Shown here: one piece after another, positions 6,944-9,469 of the stretch | How the letters are laid out: every line of letters starts with the position of its first letter | Position numbering within the stretch: the first letter of the stretch is position 1 | Made by a program: the position numbers and the translations under genes | The notes under the pieces: generated by a model | Databases searched by the model: none | Seen by the model: the letters and a program-made list of their open reading frames with translations, nothing else | Told to the model about the DNA's origin: nothing | Assembly: GCA_937891245.1 (NCBI GenBank) | Contig: CALAGB010000446.1 | Span: 1 to 9,469 of the forward strand | Source: an uncultured Thermomicrobiales bacterium | GTDB taxonomy: Bacteria > Chloroflexota > Chloroflexia > Thermomicrobiales > Thermomicrobiaceae | DNA: 9,469 bases | Reading direction: 5' to 3'

Positions 6944-6972
6944 AGAATACCTTTGTCCCGTTTGCTGCACAA
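6944..6972 (-). promoter_or_regulatory. Candidate promoter of the Kelch gene
   Basis: On the minus strand TTGTGC (6972-6967) is followed after 17 bp by TATTCT (6949-6944). These match the sigma-70 consensus at three and four of six positions. The predicted start near 6937 falls inside the palindrome at 6931-6942 and would leave a leader of about 117 bases. Confidence 0.35.
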
Positions 6973-7050
6973 CCCTGACTTCAGTCATGGCCAGCAGGTG
7001 CTATCGGGCGGAACCGGTGTTCGATCTCTCCCGTTCTATTAAGAGAACAA

Positions 7051-8844
7051 GTGGTGCTCGCTACGCCGCATGGTGCATCGGATTCGGGTTCCTCCGTCGT
7101 GAAAAAGTTGCTGGCGTTCGCCGTTATTGTGCTGATCTCGGTCAGCTTCCTCCCGGTCCGGAATTCGACAAAGTCGAGTTTCGCCAATCCCCTGTTCGAG
7201 AATCTCTGGGCCGAGCAATCCGCCGCGGCCGGCTCCCTCGATCTCTGGGGCAGCGAACCGCTCCTCTGGCGAGCCGAGCCGTATGCCGATGCGCCTGACG
7301 GCCGCCGCACCGTGCAGTACTTCGATCGCGGCCGGATGGAGTTAACGCCGACCGCCAACGGCGGAACGGAAGTGACCGAGGGCCTGCTGGCGCTGGAAAT
7401 GACGACCGGCGAGATTCAACTCGGCTCAAAGTTGCTTGAGTATCGAGACCCAGCCGATGTCGCCATCGACAGCGGGAGCGCCAATGCCGCCGTGCCGACC
7501 TACGCCGGTCTGGCGCGCGTCGTGCAACGCACCGCGCCTGATCGCTCGACGCAGCATGCGGAGATCAACCAATGGATCGATGCACAGGGGAACGTGACCG
7601 AGAAGACGCCTCCGGTCGCTGTCTGGGCGTCGAAGTACGTAACCCAGACCGGCCACAACGTGCCCGATGTCTTCACGAACCTCTTCGCACGCAAGCCGTT
7701 CGAGATGACCGACTGGGTGCAGGCGCTCGGCTACCCGATTAGTGAGCCGTATTGGACGATGTACCGGCGCGATGCCGCGGAACAGCCGTCACTCATTCAG
7801 GTGTTCCAGCGCCGCATTCTCGTCTACACACCCAGCTTGAACGACAACCAGCAGATCACGCTGGCGAATGTTGGGCGGCATTACTACCGCTGGCGCTACG
7901 GCCAGGGCGTACCCGCCTCGGCACCAACCGCCATGGCAGGGGATTCATCGCCGATGCTCGAGGTTACCGTGCCAAACGGCTACCAGGTCGGCATCTACGC
8001 GCAGCACGTCGGTACGCCGGTCGGGCTGGCGATCGGGCCATCCGGTGATCTCTGGATCGTCACGGCGCAGGGGAATATCATCGGGGTTCGTTCAACCACC
8101 AGTGGCGGCGCGGCCGGCAAGACCGAACGTTTTGCCGAAGGCCTGCCCAACCCGCGTGGAATTGTCGTTGACAGCAATGTGGTCTACGTCGCAGTCGATG
8201 ACGGTATCATTCGCCTGCGCGACACAAATAACGATGGGGTAGCTGACCAGCGCGATTACATCAGCAAATCGGTCGAGCCGGCACCCGGTCCCGCGGGAGC
8301 GCCGGCGCTTGGGCCGGACGGCGAGATTTACGTCGCGGGTCGTCTGCTGCCGGACGGACGCGAGCGCGTCGTGACAGTCACCTCCCCGAGTGGCGGCACG
8401 ACCGTCGCCAGCAGTGCGCTGGTCAAACCTGGTCTACTCCTGGTGAAACAAAACGATCTCTATGCGGTCGATCAACACGTCAACGGCTCGTCGACCCTCT
8501 ACCGCCTACCGATTCTGTCGAACGGTACGCTCGGCACGCCGTCTTCCCCGCTCGGGGAGTTCTCCAGTGGGCAAACCGTCAATAAGGTGCTGCTGCTGGC
8601 CGATGGCTTCGGTCCGGTCGGTCCGGAGGGTTCGATGCTGGCCGCTGTCTTCGATGGTGACCGCGGCAAGCTTGTGAGCCTGACTCCGAAATCCGACGGC
8701 ACGCTCCCGGACGTTGTCGACTTCTCGACCGGTTTCGGCCAGCCCGATGATATGGTCGTCGGACTCGACGGCTCGCTCTACGTCGCCGACGCGACCGGGC
8801 AGCAGGTCGTCAAGATCGTGACGAACCTGCAAACCGCTCCCTGA
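7051..8844 (+). CDS. Secreted two-domain protein: Chloroflexota-type extracellular domain plus NHL-like beta-propeller
   Basis: The 597-residue protein has an N-terminal hydrophobic stretch (KKLLAFAVIVLISVSFLPV, residues 18-36) acting as signal peptide or anchor. Residues about 48-284 match, from memory, an unnamed domain common in secreted Chloroflexota proteins, with RTVQYFDRGRMEL (86-98), GLLALEMTTGEIQLG (111-125), TGHNVPDVF (200-208), GYPISEPYW (227-235) and a terminal VGRHYYRWRYG. Residues about 303-597 look like an NHL or sugar-dehydrogenase-like propeller: GTPVGLAIGPSGDLWIVT (321-338), GLPNPRGIVVDSNVVYVA, GPDGEIYVAG and PDDMVVGLDGSLYVADATG. DTNNDGVADQRD (391-402) looks like a calcium-binding loop. 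No haem motif is seen, so enzymatic activity is doubtful. The start is uncertain: GTG 7051 follows an SD-like AAGAGA, whereas GTG 7099 gives a classic short signal peptide (MKKLLAF) but no visible SD. Function is probably extracellular binding. Confidence 0.9.
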   Translation: MVLATPHGASDSGSSVVKKLLAFAVIVLISVSFLPVRNSTKSSFANPLFENLWAEQSAAAGSLDLWGSEPLLWRAEPYADAPDGRRTVQYFDRGRMELTPTANGGTEVTEGLLALEMTTGEIQLGSKLLEYRDPADVAIDSGSANAAVPTYAGLARVVQRTAPDRSTQHAEINQWIDAQGNVTEKTPPVAVWASKYVTQTGHNVPDVFTNLFARKPFEMTDWVQALGYPISEPYWTMYRRDAAEQPSLIQVFQRRILVYTPSLNDNQQITLANVGRHYYRWRYGQGVPASAPTAMAGDSSPMLEVTVPNGYQVGIYAQHVGTPVGLAIGPSGDLWIVTAQGNIIGVRSTTSGGAAGKTERFAEGLPNPRGIVVDSNVVYVAVDDGIIRLRDTNNDGVADQRDYISKSVEPAPGPAGAPALGPDGEIYVAGRLLPDGRERVVTVTSPSGGTTVASSALVKPGLLLVKQNDLYAVDQHVNGSSTLYRLPILSNGTLGTPSSPLGEFSSGQTVNKVLLLADGFGPVGPEGSMLAAVFDGDRGKLVSLTPKSDGTLPDVVDFSTGFGQPDDMVVGLDGSLYVADATGQQVVKIVTNLQTAP

Positions 8845-8940
8845 CCCACTGTCAGGCGTTCGTAAGCCCCCATCCCACTCCCCTGCCAACGACACTGATG
8901 GTTCCGCAACGCTTCGTGCGCCGATCGCCGCGTCTGGTCG

Positions 8941-8978
8941 CGGAAATTCGCATCTGCCTGACTGATGCGCGAGTTCCG
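8941..8978 (+). terminator. Imperfect hairpin, possible terminator of the propeller gene
   Basis: CGGAAATTCGCATC (8941-8954) pairs with 8964-8978 (GATGCGCGAGTTCCG): 13 pairs counting one T-G, with one mismatch and one bulge, around a 9-base loop. It starts 96 bases after the stop codon and has no U-tract, so the terminator role is uncertain. Confidence 0.35.
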
Positions 8979-9028
8979 TTGCCGTGCGTTTCCCGATTGC
9001 GTCAATCAAGAACTCAACATTAACAACC

Positions 9029-9056
9029 TTTACATTTGTACATCTCTCTCTATACT
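9029..9056 (+). promoter_or_regulatory. Good sigma-70-like promoter for the carbohydrate-binding gene
   Basis: TTTACA (9029-9034), a 16-bp spacer and TATACT (9051-9056) each match the consensus at five of six positions, inside the most AT-rich stretch of the window. Predicted start is near 9063, giving a leader of about 200 bases before ATG 9266. A small dyad, TACA-TT-TGTA (9031-9040), overlaps the -35. Confidence 0.6.
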
Positions 9057-9060
9057 TGCG

Positions 9061-9070
9061 CCGTATACCG
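9061..9070. promoter_or_regulatory. CCGTATAC motif at the predicted start site, second copy
   Basis: CCGTATACCG shares its first eight bases with the palindrome at 6931-6942 and differs by one base from the palindromic CCGTATACGG. It lies four bases downstream of the TATACT -10 element, a position comparable to that of the first copy. Confidence 0.4.
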
Positions 9071-9265
9071 TGCTTTGCTAATGGCGACTCCGGCTGTTGC
9101 TCATTCGGGGAAAGGAGCGATTCTTGACCTGACCCAACAGCGCCCGTGCGCCAGGTTCAGCCATTCATCGCGGGGCAGGCGACGAACCGGTTCCCGATTC
9201 ACTGACCAGCCGCGACGCGGGCAGACGCTGAGGGAAGATCGCCCAGAAGGGGAAGGGACTCTTGT

Positions 9266-9469
9266 ATGAAGAGAGGTATGCCCGCGCTCATTGCACTCGC
9301 GGTGCTCTTGAGTTTGTTTGCAACCGCCAATCTCACCTCGGCCGAATCGACGATTCGCATTGAAGCCGAAACGATGTCGCTCCCATTCGGCAAGGGCGCG
9401 GTGAATAGCAGCAGTAGCGCCAGCGCTGGCAAGGATCTGATGATCTGGGCCAATGGGACGGCCAGCAAG
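9266..9469 (+). CDS. Secreted protein with carbohydrate-binding-like N-terminus (gene runs off the right edge)
   Basis: ATG 9266 opens exactly 68 codons to the window edge. AAGGGA (9253-9258) lies seven bases upstream, a good ribosome binding site. Residues 1-26 are a clear Sec signal peptide: basic MKR, hydrophobic ALIALAVLLSLFATA, likely cleavage after TSA (24-26). The mature start, IRIEAETMSL followed by SSSASAGKDLMIWANGTASK, has the IEAE...SASxGK...WxNGTAS pattern typical of the first strands of CBM6/35/60-like beta-sandwich domains, which bind polysaccharides, often with calcium. What follows (enzyme or more binding modules) is outside the window. It is the third consecutive signal-peptide gene here. 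The fold assignment rests on only about 40 residues. Confidence 0.8.
   Translation, partial: MKRGMPALIALAVLLSLFATANLTSAESTIRIEAETMSLPFGKGAVNSSSSASAGKDLMIWANGTASK

Larger units (their letters stand above)
8845..9265. other. 421-bp intergenic region between two secreted-protein genes
   Basis: No convincing gene is seen. In order it holds an imperfect hairpin (8941-8978), an AT-rich stretch (about 9001-9060) with a good sigma-70-like promoter, a CCGTATAC motif (9061-9068), and a roughly 200-base leader with a possible long-range stem: GCTGTTG (9093-9099) with CAACAGC (9135-9141). I do not recognise a known riboswitch. Confidence 0.6.

Noticed and set aside
9063..9265. A known riboswitch (c-di-GMP, cobalamin, glycine) in the leader
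   Set aside because: None of the conserved core strings of these classes could be found; only generic stems are visible.
9036..9269. 77-codon open frame from 9036 to 9269
   Set aside because: It starts inside the promoter spacer, has no ribosome binding site, overlaps the next gene's ATG, and its product is Arg-rich without a known pattern.
1..9469. Insertion sequence, integrase, toxin-antitoxin or defence genes
   Set aside because: No transposase, integrase, restriction or toxin-like motifs, and no terminal inverted repeats with target duplications, were seen on either strand.

Overview
The window is high-GC bacterial DNA with six protein-coding genes, two of them cut by the window edges. 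The best lineage guess is Chloroflexota, possibly a Thermomicrobia/Sphaerobacter relative. This rests on one domain recognised from memory: the extracellular N-terminal module of the 7051-8844 protein, seen in many secreted Chloroflexota proteins. The high GC, frequent GTG/TTG starts and hairpins without U-tracts are consistent but not specific.

Layout. Positions 1-6820 hold four genes, all on the minus strand. In transcription order they are a large secreted Kelch/Ig-like protein (6820-3767), a DEAD-box RNA helicase with a C-terminal zinc ribbon (3505-1988), a membrane fatty acyl desaturase (1904-1041) and the N-terminal half of a GAF-containing sensor protein (760 to the left edge). GC-rich hairpins follow the stop codons of the first three, so they are probably mostly separate transcripts. 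The 230-bp region 6821-7050 is divergent. From it a second secreted beta-propeller protein (7051-8844) runs on the plus strand, then a 421-bp gap, then the start of a third secreted protein with a carbohydrate-binding-like N-terminus (9266 to the right edge).

How the genes may work together. Helicase and desaturase are both typical cold- or membrane-stress genes, and a sensor-type gene lies just downstream. The helicase has a long leader with several hairpins, as temperature-regulated RNA helicases often do. The right half is a secretion block of three consecutive signal-peptide proteins built from interaction modules (Kelch propeller, Ig-like repeats, NHL-like propeller, carbohydrate-binding fold), which suggests surface or matrix functions.

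The most notable regulatory signal is the octamer CCGTATAC just downstream of the -10 element at two separate candidate promoters: inside a perfect 12-bp palindrome upstream of the Kelch gene and again upstream of the carbohydrate-binding gene. This suggests a shared operator. I did not recognise a complete, previously undescribed multi-gene system; the window looks like ordinary housekeeping/stress genes joined to an accessory secreted-protein block.
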